From assembly GCF_002741055.1 (NCBI RefSeq), contig NZ_CP016809.1, positions 930,001 to 994,000 on the forward strand: a stretch of 64,000 nt of DNA, given 5' to 3'. The notes below the pieces were generated by a model, which saw nothing but the letters and a program-made list of their open reading frames with translations, was not told the DNA's origin and made no database searches. The stretch is from Paenibacillus ihbetae (GTDB taxonomy: Bacteria > Bacillota > Bacilli > Paenibacillales > Paenibacillaceae). Position numbers and translations under genes: made by a program. Shown in pieces: positions 34,060-42,960 of this stretch. How positions within the stretch are numbered: position 1 is the stretch's first letter; each line of letters starts with the position of its first letter.

Positions 34060-34755
34060 TTATGACCAGACTTTATCCGGCCAATGCGCCTTATAGGGAA
34101 ATACCTTGGTGAAGTAGGGCACGATCTCCCGGGCCACTTCCTCTACTTCGAAGGTGCGGCCGGTGCAATCCTCCAGCGATGTCACGCCATACTCCTGAAT
34201 CCCGCATGGAATGATTCCCGTGAAGCCGGATTCGGCTATGCCTGCTTTAATGTTAAAGGCGAAGCCGTGGCTCGTGACAAATCCCCGGTCATGACGGCGC
34301 TTGTTGAATTTCACGCCGATCGCGCATATTTTGCGGTCGCCGACCCACACGCCCGTATACTCCGGCTTGCGGCCTGCTTCGATTTGATGCGCCGCCAAAT
34401 AATCAATGATGACTTGTTCCACGCTGCGAAGAAACCCGTGTAAATCGAGCCCCTTGCCGCCTTCCAGCACCAACAGCGGATACCCGACCAGCTGTCCGGG
34501 TCCATGATATGTAATATCCCCTCCGCGATCGATCTCGAACAGGCCAATGCCCTTCTTCTCCAGCTCTTCCTTGCTGAGCAGCAAATGCTCCGGATGACGC
34601 TGCGAGCCTATCGTATAGGTAGGCGGATGTTGGAGGAGCATCAGGCTTTCGTGACGCTCCCCTTTGTCGATTTCCACCACATGGAGCTTTTGCAGCTCCC
34701 AGGCCATGCCGTAATCGAGCATCGGCGTATACGAGACATTTAACGGTTTCGTCAT
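34060..34755 (-). CDS. lipB: Octanoyl-[ACP]:protein octanoyltransferase LipB
   Basis: Moves octanoate from acyl carrier protein to lipoyl domains, 231 aa. Signatures: GGDITYHGPGQLVGYPLL, ICAIGVK with the lysine, and GIIPCGI with the catalytic cysteine. Bacillus uses LipM/LipL for this job, so a LipB-type enzyme here is a family difference. Being just downstream of bkdB, whose product needs lipoate, fits the role. The ATG at 34755 follows GAAGGGTGAG. Confidence 0.92.
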   Translation of the reverse strand: MTKPLNVSYTPMLDYGMAWELQKLHVVEIDKGERHESLMLLQHPPTYTIGSQRHPEHLLLSKEELEKKGIGLFEIDRGGDITYHGPGQLVGYPLLVLEGGKGLDLHGFLRSVEQVIIDYLAAHQIEAGRKPEYTGVWVGDRKICAIGVKFNKRRHDRGFVTSHGFAFNIKAGIAESGFTGIIPCGIQEYGVTSLEDCTGRTFEVEEVAREIVPYFTKVFPYKAHWPDKVWS

Positions 34756-34815
34756 TGTGCTCACCCTTCTCTCCACTGGGGTCCGGCATCCGAAATGAAT
34801 GCCATGATCACAACA

Positions 34816-34837
34816 GCCCGTGAGCGTACGCACGGGC
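34816..34837. repeat. Hairpin between bkdB and lipB
   Basis: GCCCGTG pairs with CACGGGC around an 8-base loop. On the plus strand it is followed by ATTTTAC; on the minus strand no T-run follows, so read-through from bkdB to lipB remains possible. Confidence 0.6.
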
Positions 34838-34894
34838 ATTTTACAAAGTGTTACTCTGTCAATTATCAGGTCCTACCACCGGATCAGCTCCGGT

Positions 34895-36289
34895 TTAGTA
34901 TAGCTTCGTGTCCATGCTGAAGCCTTCGAGATTATCCTTCACCCGCTGCAGGAAGCGGCCGCAGATGACGCCGTCCAATATCCGGTGATCCAGTGACAGA
35001 CACAGGTTCGCCATGGAGCGGACTGCGATCATGTCATTGATCACGACCGGTTTCTTCACGATCGATTCGAACGTCAGAATCGCTGCCTGCGGATAGTTGA
35101 TAATCGGATAGGAAAGGATGGAGCCGAAGGAGCCCGTATTGTTGACCGTAAAAGTGCCGCCCTGCATGTCATCGAGCGTCAGCTTGCCTTCGCGGGTTTT
35201 GCGCGCAAGCTCGTCGATCTCTCTCGCAAGACCGGCGATATTCTTCTGGTCAGCGCGGTGGATGACCGGTGTAAGCACCGAATCCTCCGTACCCACGGCG
35301 AGCGACAGATTGATATCACGTTTAACGACGATTTTATCGACAGCCCAGAAGGAATTCATAATCGGGTAATCCTTTATCGCATTGACAACTGCCTTCAGCA
35401 GGAATGCCAGATAGGTGAGATTGACCCCTTCCTTCCGTTTGAATTCATCCTTCAGCTTGTTCCGCAGCAGGACGACGTTGGTGACATCCACCTCGATCAT
35501 GGTCCAGGCATGCGGGATTTCAGACACGCTTTGACGCATATTTCTTGCAATTGCATTACGAATCGGCGTAACATCAATAAAATATTCCGAGCGCCCGTTT
35601 TCCATACCTTCCACCTCGATGGTCGGAATCTTCGGCGTTTCGGTCAAATGAAGACCGGAATGACGCACATCCGGGATGGCTGTTCCAGGCGGCGGCGTCG
35701 GCGCGGCAGGCGTCTGGCGCTGCATGCCTTCAAACGGCGAAGGCGACTGTTGCGCCGTGGTCTGGGCTTCATTCGAGACCATGCCCGAGGCTCGGTTGGC
35801 GGCAGCAGCCGGCCGTCCCTGCCCGATATAGGCCAGAACGTCTTTACGGGTAATTCTGCCGCCCATTCCGGTACCTTGAACCTGGTTTAGATCTATCTGG
35901 TGCTCAGCCGCCAGGCTTTGGACTGCAGGAGAATACCGGTGACGCATGGATTCTCCCTCCGTTGAAACCGTACTGCTATGGGAAGCCTGTGCGGATAAGC
36001 CCGCAGGCTGGGCGGATGGCGTGCTTTCCGGAGCAGACGCGGTTGCGATCCGACATATAATTTCACCGACGTTCACCGTCTGTCCTTCCTGGGCCAACCA
36101 TTCACCCATTACGCCATCCATCGTCGACGGAATCTCGGCATTCACTTTATCCGTGATGACCTCGCAGATCGGTTCATACTGCTCGATCGGATCCCCCGGC
36201 TTCTTCAACCACTTGGCAATCGTTGCGGAAACTAGGGATTCCGCTAGCTGAGGCATCGCAACATCGGTCAATTTCTGTTTATCGGACAT
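34895..36289 (-). CDS. bkdB: Branched-chain 2-oxoacid dehydrogenase E2 (dihydrolipoyl acyltransferase)
   Basis: 464-aa core enzyme of the branched-chain 2-oxoacid dehydrogenase complex. Lipoyl domain at about residues 8-85 with lipoyl lysine K48 in VITDKVNAE. A linker leads to a peripheral subunit-binding domain (RYSPAVQSLAAEH ... GGRITRKDVL), a second Ala/Pro/Gln-rich linker, and a C-terminal catalytic domain with DHRILDG. The TDKVNAE sequence is typical of BkdB rather than PdhC. It produces the short branched acyl-CoAs used as fatty acid primers. Confidence 0.94.
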   Translation of the reverse strand: MSDKQKLTDVAMPQLAESLVSATIAKWLKKPGDPIEQYEPICEVITDKVNAEIPSTMDGVMGEWLAQEGQTVNVGEIICRIATASAPESTPSAQPAGLSAQASHSSTVSTEGESMRHRYSPAVQSLAAEHQIDLNQVQGTGMGGRITRKDVLAYIGQGRPAAAANRASGMVSNEAQTTAQQSPSPFEGMQRQTPAAPTPPPGTAIPDVRHSGLHLTETPKIPTIEVEGMENGRSEYFIDVTPIRNAIARNMRQSVSEIPHAWTMIEVDVTNVVLLRNKLKDEFKRKEGVNLTYLAFLLKAVVNAIKDYPIMNSFWAVDKIVVKRDINLSLAVGTEDSVLTPVIHRADQKNIAGLAREIDELARKTREGKLTLDDMQGGTFTVNNTGSFGSILSYPIINYPQAAILTFESIVKKPVVINDMIAVRSMANLCLSLDHRILDGVICGRFLQRVKDNLEGFSMDTKLY

Positions 36290-36307
36290 GCTCACAACTC
36301 CCTGTTC

Positions 36308-37294
36308 TTAGTAAAGCGCCAGCTGACGCATGGATTCTTTGACCTTATCTTTGTTCAGCATAAAAAACTTCTCCATCGGCGGACTAATCGGCATCGCCGG
36401 CACATCCGGTCCGCACAGGCGCATAATCGGCGCATCCAGATCGTACAAGCAGTGCTCGGCAATGATCGCCGCTACTTCAGCGCCGACACCGCCGGTTTTG
36501 TTGTCCTCATGCACGATCAGCACCTTCCCTGTCTGGCGGGCTGCATCTATGATCGCCTGCTGATCCAGCGGCTGCAGGGTGCGCAGATCGAGCACGTGGG
36601 CGGTGATGCCCTCTTCCTTCTCCAGCTCCTCAGCGGCCTGCATGACAAAATGCAGCGGCTGACTATAGCCGATCACCGTAATGTCGGCCCCTTCCCGAAG
36701 CAGGTTGGCCTTCCCGATCGGTACGACGTAATCGTCATCCGGAACCTCGCCCTTGATCAGCTTGTAGCACTTTTTGTTCTCGAAGAACAGGACCGGATCC
36801 GGATCGCGCACCGCCGCCTTCAGCAGTCCCTTCGCATCATACGCCGAGAAAGGGGCGACAATCTTAAGTCCCGGCGTCCCGACGAATATCGATTCCGGAC
36901 ACTGGGAATGGTACAGTCCGCCGAATATTCCCCCTCCGATCGGCGCACGGATAACCACCGGACAGCTCCAGTCGTTATTCGAGCGGTAACGGATCTTGGC
37001 AGCTTCACTGATGATCTGGTTGGTCGCCGGAAGCATAAAATCCGAATACTGCATCTCCGCAATCGGCTTCATGCCATACATGGCGGCCCCGATGGCTACG
37101 CCGGCGATCGCCGACTCCGAGAGCGGAGTATCCATTACGCGCATTTCTCCGAACTGCTCCATCAGGCCTTTCGTTGTGGTGAACACGCCGCCCTTTACGC
37201 CAACGTCCTCACCGAGGACGAATACGGCTTCATCCCGTTCCATCTCTTCCTTCATTGCAAGACGAATTGCATCAATATACTCCATTACCGCCAT
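36308..37294 (-). CDS. bkdAB: Branched-chain 2-oxoacid dehydrogenase E1 beta subunit
   Basis: 328 aa, transketolase-type pyrimidine-binding half of the E1 heterotetramer. Motifs: VFVLGEDVGVKGGVF, MDTPLSESAIAGVAIGAA with the catalytic glutamate and C-terminal HEDNKTGGVGAEVAA. Overlaps the end of bkdAA by 10 bases and is followed after 18 bases by bkdB, so it is part of one operon. Confidence 0.95.
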   Translation of the reverse strand: MAVMEYIDAIRLAMKEEMERDEAVFVLGEDVGVKGGVFTTTKGLMEQFGEMRVMDTPLSESAIAGVAIGAAMYGMKPIAEMQYSDFMLPATNQIISEAAKIRYRSNNDWSCPVVIRAPIGGGIFGGLYHSQCPESIFVGTPGLKIVAPFSAYDAKGLLKAAVRDPDPVLFFENKKCYKLIKGEVPDDDYVVPIGKANLLREGADITVIGYSQPLHFVMQAAEELEKEEGITAHVLDLRTLQPLDQQAIIDAARQTGKVLIVHEDNKTGGVGAEVAAIIAEHCLYDLDAPIMRLCGPDVPAMPISPPMEKFFMLNKDKVKESMRQLALY

Positions 37295-38325
37295 GCTTGA
37301 GCCCCTCCTTCATCACTGGCATATACGTGAAGAAGCGTATCTTCCGGCTTAGGAAACGGCGCATTGTCTGCGGATTCAGTCGCTTCTTTTATTTCCAGAT
37401 TCAATTGTGCGATCAGGTCCTGATCCCGCGTTTCGTCCCACAATCCGCAATCGATCAGATAATTCTTGAACCGGGCGACGCCATCCTTCTTCCAGTTCTC
37501 TTCGACCTCCTCTTTCGTACGATAAGCCAAATCATTATCGGAGGTGGAATGCGGGGACAGACGATACATCATCGATTCGATCAGCGTCGGCCCTTCGCCG
37601 CGGATGGCCCGCTCACGCGCTTCTTTGACCGCCGCATACACGGCGAGAGCATCATTGCCGTCTACCCGAATGCCCGGGAAGCCGTATCCCAGCGCCCGGT
37701 CGCTCACTTTGCCGCTGAGCTGCTTGTGAATCGGAACCGAAATCGCGTATTGGTTGTTCTCGCACATCAAAATGACCGGAAGCTTATGAACACCGGCAAA
37801 GTTGCAGCCCTCATGGAAATCTCCCTGGTTGCTCGAGCCTTCGCCGAACGTAACAAATGTCACAAAATCCTTCTTCTGCATCTTCGCCGCCAGCGCGATC
37901 CCTACTGCATGCGGAACCTGCGTTGTAACCGGGCTGGACCCTGTCACGATGCGCAGCCGCTTGCTCCCGAAATGCCCGGGCATTTGCCGGCCGCCGCTGT
38001 TCGGATCCTCCGCCTTCGCAAATGCCGACAGCATAAGCTCCCGAGGGGTCATACCGACAGCCATCACAAATCCGTAATCACGGTAGTATGGCAGGAAATA
38101 ATCCTTCTCCCTGTCGAGAGCAAAAGCCGCAGCGACCTGGCAAGCCTCCTGTCCGATCCCGGATACGTGAAAGTTAATTTTGCCGGCACGCTGCAGCAGC
38201 AGGTTGCGCTCATCGAACTTGCGCGCCAGCACCATATATTTGTACATGTCCAGAACCTGTCCGTCAGTAAGCCCAAGCTGTTCATGCCGATTGGTCTTTG
38301 AAGTCATCGTTTCTTGTTCTTTCAT
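37285..38325 (-). CDS. bkdAA: Branched-chain 2-oxoacid dehydrogenase E1 alpha subunit
   Basis: 346 aa, TPP-binding half of E1. The TPP motif appears as FGEGSSNQGDFHEG followed by CENNQYAIS, the form normal for branched-chain E1 alpha. The phosphorylation-loop-like region RLSPHSTSDND is also present. AAAGGAGGGATCTCC precedes the ATG. The leader holds a near-consensus FapR box, which would couple this operon to malonyl-CoA. Confidence 0.95.
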   Translation of the reverse strand: MKEQETMTSKTNRHEQLGLTDGQVLDMYKYMVLARKFDERNLLLQRAGKINFHVSGIGQEACQVAAAFALDREKDYFLPYYRDYGFVMAVGMTPRELMLSAFAKAEDPNSGGRQMPGHFGSKRLRIVTGSSPVTTQVPHAVGIALAAKMQKKDFVTFVTFGEGSSNQGDFHEGCNFAGVHKLPVILMCENNQYAISVPIHKQLSGKVSDRALGYGFPGIRVDGNDALAVYAAVKEARERAIRGEGPTLIESMMYRLSPHSTSDNDLAYRTKEEVEENWKKDGVARFKNYLIDCGLWDETRDQDLIAQLNLEIKEATESADNAPFPKPEDTLLHVYASDEGGAQAWR

Positions 38326-38406
38326 GGAGATCCCTCCTTTATCATGAGCCGCGCCCTCCAGGTTCGGTGCGTTAGCACCGTCATCAACGGCATATCAGAG
38401 CAAGTA

Positions 38407-38423
38407 TTAAAACCTGGTACTAA
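38407..38423. promoter_or_regulatory. Candidate FapR operator in the bkdAA leader
   Basis: TTAAAACCTGGTACTAA matches the FapR consensus TTAGTACCTGGTACTAA at 15 of 17 positions. It lies about 10-25 bases downstream of the likely transcription start, which is where FapR sites often sit. FapR itself is not in this window. Binding is inference. Confidence 0.6.
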
Positions 38424-38439
38424 GACTTGGCTTAATGTT

Positions 38440-38468
38440 ATTATAATCCCTTTTTAACCAAAAAGAAA
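38440..38468 (-). promoter_or_regulatory. Probable promoter of bkdAA-bkdAB-bkdB
   Basis: Minus-strand TATAAT (38440-38445) with a weak -35 (TTTCTT, 17 bases away). It lies in the 173-base gap between lpd and bkdAA, so the dehydrogenase E1/E2 genes can be transcribed separately from lpd. Confidence 0.5.
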
Positions 38469-38498
38469 TGAGGGATTCCACAAAGGAAGCCTTAAGGC

Positions 38499-39920
38499 CT
38501 ATAAACCGATCGATTTTCCGTCCACGGCCAGCATCGCTTCGCCTATGATTTCCGACAAAGACGGGTGCGCATGAACCGCTGCTCCTACTTCCCAAGGCGT
38601 GGCATCCAGCACCTGCGCAAGGGCTGCTTCCCCGATCAGCTCCGTGACATGCGGACCGATCATATGAACGCCCAAAATATCCTGTGTCTCCTGGTCAGCA
38701 ATCACCTTAACAAAGCCTTCCTGCACCCCGTTGACCAGCGCCTTGCCGATCGCGGAGAAAGGAAACTTGCCGACCTTGACCGCATGTCCGCGCTCCCGGG
38801 CTTCCTTCTCCGTAAGGCCTACGCTGGCCGCCTCGGGACGGGAATAAATGCAGCGCGGGATCCACTCTTTGCGATAAGTCACCTGAGCCTCGCCGGCCAG
38901 ATGATTCACGGCAGTGATCCCCTCATGGCTGGCGGCATGTGCAAGCTGAAGACCCCCGATGCAGTCGCCGATCGCATAAATATGCGGTTCGGTCGTTTGC
39001 ATGTTCGCATTCACGGCAATCATTCCGTTCTCCACGCGGACATCGGTGTTCTCCAGGCCGATCTGATCGGTATTACCAATCCTTCCTACGGACATCAGAA
39101 GCTTATCCGCGGTCAGCACCCTGGTCTCGCCGTTATGCAGGGCCGTAACCGTAACGCTGCCTTCTTGAATCTCGCAGGTTTCGAGCAGCAGCTTGGCGTC
39201 CGTCAGGATGTCAACGCCCCTTCCGGCAAGCTGCTTTTTAAGCTCCCGCCCGATTTCTTCATCCTCTGCTGGCAAAAGCTGCGGCGCCGCCTCGATCACG
39301 GTGACGTTCACACCGAAATCATTCAGCATCGAAGCCCATTCCACGCCGATGACGCCGCCACCGACAATGAGGATGGATTCGGGAAGCTCCTCCAGCCGGA
39401 GCGCATGGTCGCTGGTCAGGATATGTACGCCGTCCGGCTCTAACCCGGGCAGATGGCGCGGTCTGGAGCCCGTGGCAATAATCAAATGGGTTGGAACGAC
39501 CGTCTCCATCTCGCCGTCCGGAAGCTCTACGGCGACCGCCCCGCTCCGCGGCGAGAAAATGGAAGGACCGATGACTCTCCCTTTTCCTTGGACCACGGTA
39601 ATTTTATTTTTCCGCATCAAATATTGAACGCCTTGATACAGTTTATCAACGATCCCTTCTTTGCGCTGCTGCACTTTGCCAAACGATAAACGGACGCCGT
39701 CCGCCTCGATGCCGTAGCGCTCGCTGTCCTTCATCTCTGCAAAAAGCTCGGCGCTCCGGAGCAAGGCTTTGCTCGGAATACAGCCGCGATGCAGGCAGGT
39801 TCCTCCCAGCTTGTCCTGTTCAATGATGACCACATTTTTTCCAAGCTGGGCCGCCCGGATGGCAGCAACATATCCTCCGGTCCCCCCGCCAAGTATCGCT
39901 ACATCACATGTAATTGCCAC
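38499..39920 (-). CDS. lpdV: Dihydrolipoyl dehydrogenase (E3)
   Basis: FAD enzyme that reoxidises lipoyl groups, 473 aa. It has the GGGTGGYVAAIRAAQLG dinucleotide fold, the redox pair in GGTCLHRGCIPSK, a second NAD fold GGGVIGVEWAS and the C-terminal HAHPSLSE with catalytic His and Glu. The GTG at 39920 follows GGAGG by 8 bases. Located upstream of bkdAA, it corresponds to the branched-chain lpdV/bkdE of B. subtilis. Confidence 0.94.
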   Translation of the reverse strand: MAITCDVAILGGGTGGYVAAIRAAQLGKNVVIIEQDKLGGTCLHRGCIPSKALLRSAELFAEMKDSERYGIEADGVRLSFGKVQQRKEGIVDKLYQGVQYLMRKNKITVVQGKGRVIGPSIFSPRSGAVAVELPDGEMETVVPTHLIIATGSRPRHLPGLEPDGVHILTSDHALRLEELPESILIVGGGVIGVEWASMLNDFGVNVTVIEAAPQLLPAEDEEIGRELKKQLAGRGVDILTDAKLLLETCEIQEGSVTVTALHNGETRVLTADKLLMSVGRIGNTDQIGLENTDVRVENGMIAVNANMQTTEPHIYAIGDCIGGLQLAHAASHEGITAVNHLAGEAQVTYRKEWIPRCIYSRPEAASVGLTEKEARERGHAVKVGKFPFSAIGKALVNGVQEGFVKVIADQETQDILGVHMIGPHVTELIGEAALAQVLDATPWEVGAAVHAHPSLSEIIGEAMLAVDGKSIGL

Positions 39921-39958
39921 AATCGGCACCTCCAACATAAGTCCAGTTATTCTCTATC

Positions 39959-39986
39959 ATTGTACTCTCTTTTTAGCTGAACACAA
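39959..39986 (-). promoter_or_regulatory. Promoter of lpdV
   Basis: Minus-strand TTGTGT, 16 bases, TACAAT, about 40 bases before the lpdV start codon. Confidence 0.55.
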
Positions 39987-40080
39987 AATCGAAACCGCCT
40001 TAAACCAAATAGACATCTCCTATGGAAAAAGGTATGATAAACGATAGAACTTTACATCAGTCTCAGGAAGGAATCTCCTT

Positions 40081-40386
40081 ATGAAAATGATTATTTCGCG
40101 GTTTATCGCCATCCTTATTTTGGTTATTCCCGGCTTTATGGCGATGAAAGGCTTCTTAATGATGAAAGATGCGGTGTTTCTATATATCGCCGTCCATGGG
40201 GATGATCGCGTGACCGATCCCTCCTTCGGCTGGCTTCCGTTCCTTGGCGGTCTTGCGCTCTTTGTGCTGGGGATTGGCTTTCTTGGCGGCTGGATTCTGT
40301 TCCGTGACCGTAAGCGCAATTATGTCGGCCCTCGGTTTAAGAAGAAGCGTTCTACACCGAAGCCGGGAACCTCATCCGGAAGCTGA
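40081..40386 (+). CDS. DUF2627 membrane protein (YqzF-like)
   Basis: 101-aa protein with two helices (about residues 5-30 and 50-75) and a basic tail starting RDRKRNYVGPRFKKK. This is the pattern of DUF2627; B. subtilis yqzF lies at the upstream end of its bkd operon, and here the gene is divergent from lpdV. GGAATCTCCTT precedes the ATG. Role unknown. Confidence 0.8.
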   Translation: MKMIISRFIAILILVIPGFMAMKGFLMMKDAVFLYIAVHGDDRVTDPSFGWLPFLGGLALFVLGIGFLGGWILFRDRKRNYVGPRFKKKRSTPKPGTSSGS

Positions 40387-40408
40387 CTTTAGGCACAGTC
40401 AACTGCTT

Positions 40409-40457
40409 AAAGGGGATGCCCTTAAGATCAATCAGATCTTGGGGGCATCCCCTTTAG
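40409..40457. terminator. Terminator between convergent DUF2627 and 40527 genes
   Basis: AAAGGGGATGCCC pairs with GGGGGCATCCCCTTT, with an inner AAGATC/GATCTT arm. Both ends are A- or T-rich, so it could act in both directions. Confidence 0.8.
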
Positions 40458-40526
40458 CTAGGGCAAACTTCGTTAATGAACATTAACTTTTACCTTACGG
40501 CCGAGCGTTCATACAAAGAACCTGGC

Positions 40527-40739
40527 TCACTCCATAAGCGCATCCTTCAGCCTGCTGGACATCCTATCCTGCTTCGATACCGCCTTAAGGGCCGTCTTTC
40601 TCAGGTTCAGGTTCTGCTTATAGGCCGCCTCAAGCTCCACAACCATATCGTCGATCAGCGCTGCAGCCTCGGGGGAGCACTTTCCGTCAGCCGTCAACTG
40701 CTGGATTCGTATCTTGAAAGCTTCGATTTTGTCATTCAT
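40527..40739 (-). CDS. Small helical protein of unknown function
   Basis: 70-aa protein, almost all helix, with a coiled-coil-like spacing (KIEAFKIRIQQLTADG, MVVELEAAYKQNLNLRKTALKAV). There is no signal or metal site. AAAGGAAGAAACACC precedes the ATG. It lies 41 bases after the epimerase gene and may be cotranscribed with it. I do not recognise the family. Confidence 0.6.
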   Translation of the reverse strand: MNDKIEAFKIRIQQLTADGKCSPEAAALIDDMVVELEAAYKQNLNLRKTALKAVSKQDRMSSRLKDALME

Positions 40740-40779
40740 GGTGTTTCTTCCTTTCTGTATAGCCTTACCCGAGCTTAAG

Positions 40780-41667
40780 CTAAGATAACCTCACCTCGGT
40801 GGATAGCTCGGATATTAACCGCGGCATCCAATCCCGCAAGTTCCAAAACCGGAAGCCGGCCTCGGACGCCTTCGAGTTGTCCATCGTCCAGTTGTCCGGA
40901 ATTCCGAACGGAGACATATGCTCGGGAGATGCTGACGGCATAAGCGGCGCCGACCTGCCGATCTCCTTCTCGATCAAGACCATAATTTCTCTAACCGTTA
41001 TCGTTCCATTGGAGCAGGCATTAATCGGCCCTTCGAACCTCGCTGCCCCTGCCCATTGGAGGAACTCGGCAGCCTCCTCGGCATGAATGAACGATATTTC
41101 CGCATCAGGCGCCGGCAATCCGATCGGCTCGCCGGCAGCGGCATGCTCGATATGAAACAGCAGCCGCTTGGTATAGTCGTCGGGGCCGAGCACGATCGGA
41201 AGCCGCACTGCCGTAACATTCAAATTATGCCTCCCGAACAACACCGCTTCAGCCTGCCGCTTTCCTTCCTTATAGCTGTAGTCCTGCTGGTCGTTCATAA
41301 TAATCGGATACCGGTACGGATCGAAATCCTCCTCGCGGAGCGAATGATCGGCAAAATCATAAACCGACAGCGTCGATGTCAGCACGTAATGGCCCGTTCG
41401 ATCTGCAAATATATCGGCGGCTTGCCTGGCTTCCTCCGGCGTGTAACATATATTATCATACACGATATCCCAATCCGATTCACCGGCAGCCTGCTTCAGC
41501 GCGCCCGGATCCTTCCGATCCGCCGCAATCCGCCGCACATGCCGGCCGAACGGGTCCTCATGGTTGCCCCGCGTAAGAATGGTGACCTCGTCCCCGTTAT
41601 CGATCAGGCGCTGGACCAGTCTTTTGCCAAAAAAACGGGTTCCGCCCAAGACCAATACATTAGCCAT
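40780..41667 (-). CDS. NAD-dependent epimerase/dehydratase family protein
   Basis: Extended short-chain dehydrogenase, 295 aa, with the Rossmann motif VLVLGGTRFFGKRLV at the start. A tyrosine-lysine pair appears in DYSYKEGKRQAE. The segment FIHAEEAAEFLQWAG resembles the region of sugar-nucleotide epimerases. Closely related genes occur in many Firmicutes as reductases of unknown substrate. The ATG at 41667 has GGGAGGAATATGC in front. Confidence 0.82.
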   Translation of the reverse strand: MANVLVLGGTRFFGKRLVQRLIDNGDEVTILTRGNHEDPFGRHVRRIAADRKDPGALKQAAGESDWDIVYDNICYTPEEARQAADIFADRTGHYVLTSTLSVYDFADHSLREEDFDPYRYPIIMNDQQDYSYKEGKRQAEAVLFGRHNLNVTAVRLPIVLGPDDYTKRLLFHIEHAAAGEPIGLPAPDAEISFIHAEEAAEFLQWAGAARFEGPINACSNGTITVREIMVLIEKEIGRSAPLMPSASPEHMSPFGIPDNWTMDNSKASEAGFRFWNLRDWMPRLISELSTEVRLS

Positions 41668-41851
41668 TGCATATTCCTCCCACACGATTTAATGAACCGA
41701 AAATTCGCACTTTACCTTTGTTCTCCATCGCGGGTCGATATTCCTTCTAAGCCATCCATCCGGGCTCCGATTTAAAGCTGCTATCCCGTCGTTTGGCTAT
41801 ACTTCGACAAGAATCGTCCAGGATGAACCTGCCCTATTGGCTCCTTTATGA

Positions 41852-41901
41852 AAAAAGCGGCCAGCATTCCATTGCGCTTAGCAATGGTCGCTGGCCGCTC
41901 T
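41852..41901 (-). terminator. Terminator after the GH43 gene
   Basis: Minus-strand AGCGGCCAGC pairs with GCTGGCCGCT, with an inner CCATTGC/GCAATGG stem, and is followed by TTTTTT. Confidence 0.88.
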
Positions 41902-41916
41902 TATGCTTCAGTTGAA

Positions 41917-42891
41917 TCAGTCTGCATTAACGAGCTTCGTATCCGGGCGCGGCACGCCGAAGTCTGGCGTACCGTCCTCATGCCACCGGATCAGCTGCAC
42001 CCGGGTATGGCGGTTCGGGTCATACAGCGGATCGCCTTCGATCTCTTTGTAGCTTCGCGCGTGATAGACAAGAATATCCTGCGTGCCGTCTTCCGAGACG
42101 GTGAAGCTGTTATGCCCGGGTCCATACTGGCCGTTGGCCTCCGAGGTAGTGAATACCGGCTTCGGCGACTTGCTCCATGAGTTCGGATTCAGCAAATCAC
42201 TGCTCTCATCCGCTGTTAACAACCCCATACAATAATTATGGTCAGTTGCACTTGCTGAATACGTCATGAAGATCCGGCCGTTCCGCTTCAAGATCGCCGC
42301 GCCCTCATTGACTAAATATCCTTGCTTCTCCCAATCATATTCAGGCTTGGAGATCAGGACCTGATCTCCCTTGAGCGTCCAAGGGTTCTCCATTTCCGAA
42401 ATATACAGATTGGAGTTTCCGGGAATGCCCGGGTCCTTCTGGGCCCACACATAGTACCGAGTACCGCGATGCTCAAACGTAGTTGCGTCCAGGGCAAAGG
42501 ACTCCCATTTCGTCACGACCTGCCCTTTTTCGACCCACTCGCCTTCAAGGGGGTTGGCCGCTTCATTCTCGATGACAAACATGCGATGATCGAATAATCC
42601 GTCCCTTGTCTCGGATGTATGTGCAGCGGCATAATACACATACCACTTGCCGTCGATGTAATGAATTTCCGGTGCCCAGATGTTCGCGCTCATCCATCCG
42701 GTTTCATGCTTCACCCAGATCGTCTTCGCCTCCGCTTCCGCCAAACCGGCGATGGTACGGGCGCGACGCAGCTCAATCCGGTCGTATTCGGGAACCGAAG
42801 CCGTAAAATAATAATAACCGTCGGTATGCTTATAAATCCAAGGATCTGCCCTCTGCTCGATGAGGGGATTGTTCAATTTCAATTCTGACAT
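41917..42891 (-). CDS. Glycoside hydrolase family 43 protein
   Basis: 324-aa intracellular five-bladed beta-propeller glycosidase (no signal peptide). Catalytic candidates: Asp D16 in the early DPWIY strand, an Asp in SFALDATTF (pKa modulator) and Glu in LVNEGAAIL (acid). Substrate is likely arabinose- or xylose-containing oligosaccharides, as is usual in the family, but cannot be fixed from sequence. It ends the sugar operon SBP-permease-permease-GH43. Confidence 0.88.
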   Translation of the reverse strand: MSELKLNNPLIEQRADPWIYKHTDGYYYFTASVPEYDRIELRRARTIAGLAEAEAKTIWVKHETGWMSANIWAPEIHYIDGKWYVYYAAAHTSETRDGLFDHRMFVIENEAANPLEGEWVEKGQVVTKWESFALDATTFEHRGTRYYVWAQKDPGIPGNSNLYISEMENPWTLKGDQVLISKPEYDWEKQGYLVNEGAAILKRNGRIFMTYSASATDHNYCMGLLTADESSDLLNPNSWSKSPKPVFTTSEANGQYGPGHNSFTVSEDGTQDILVYHARSYKEIEGDPLYDPNRHTRVQLIRWHEDGTPDFGVPRPDTKLVNAD

Positions 42892-42960
42892 GATGATAAC
42901 TCCTATCCAAGTATGATGATTTTTATATTTATTGGTTGGGACCCGCAGGTTTGTGTCGTA

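Noticed and set aside
36452..37300. Plus-strand frame opposite bkdAB
   Set aside because: A shadow of the real gene on the other strand; composition is that of a complementary reading.
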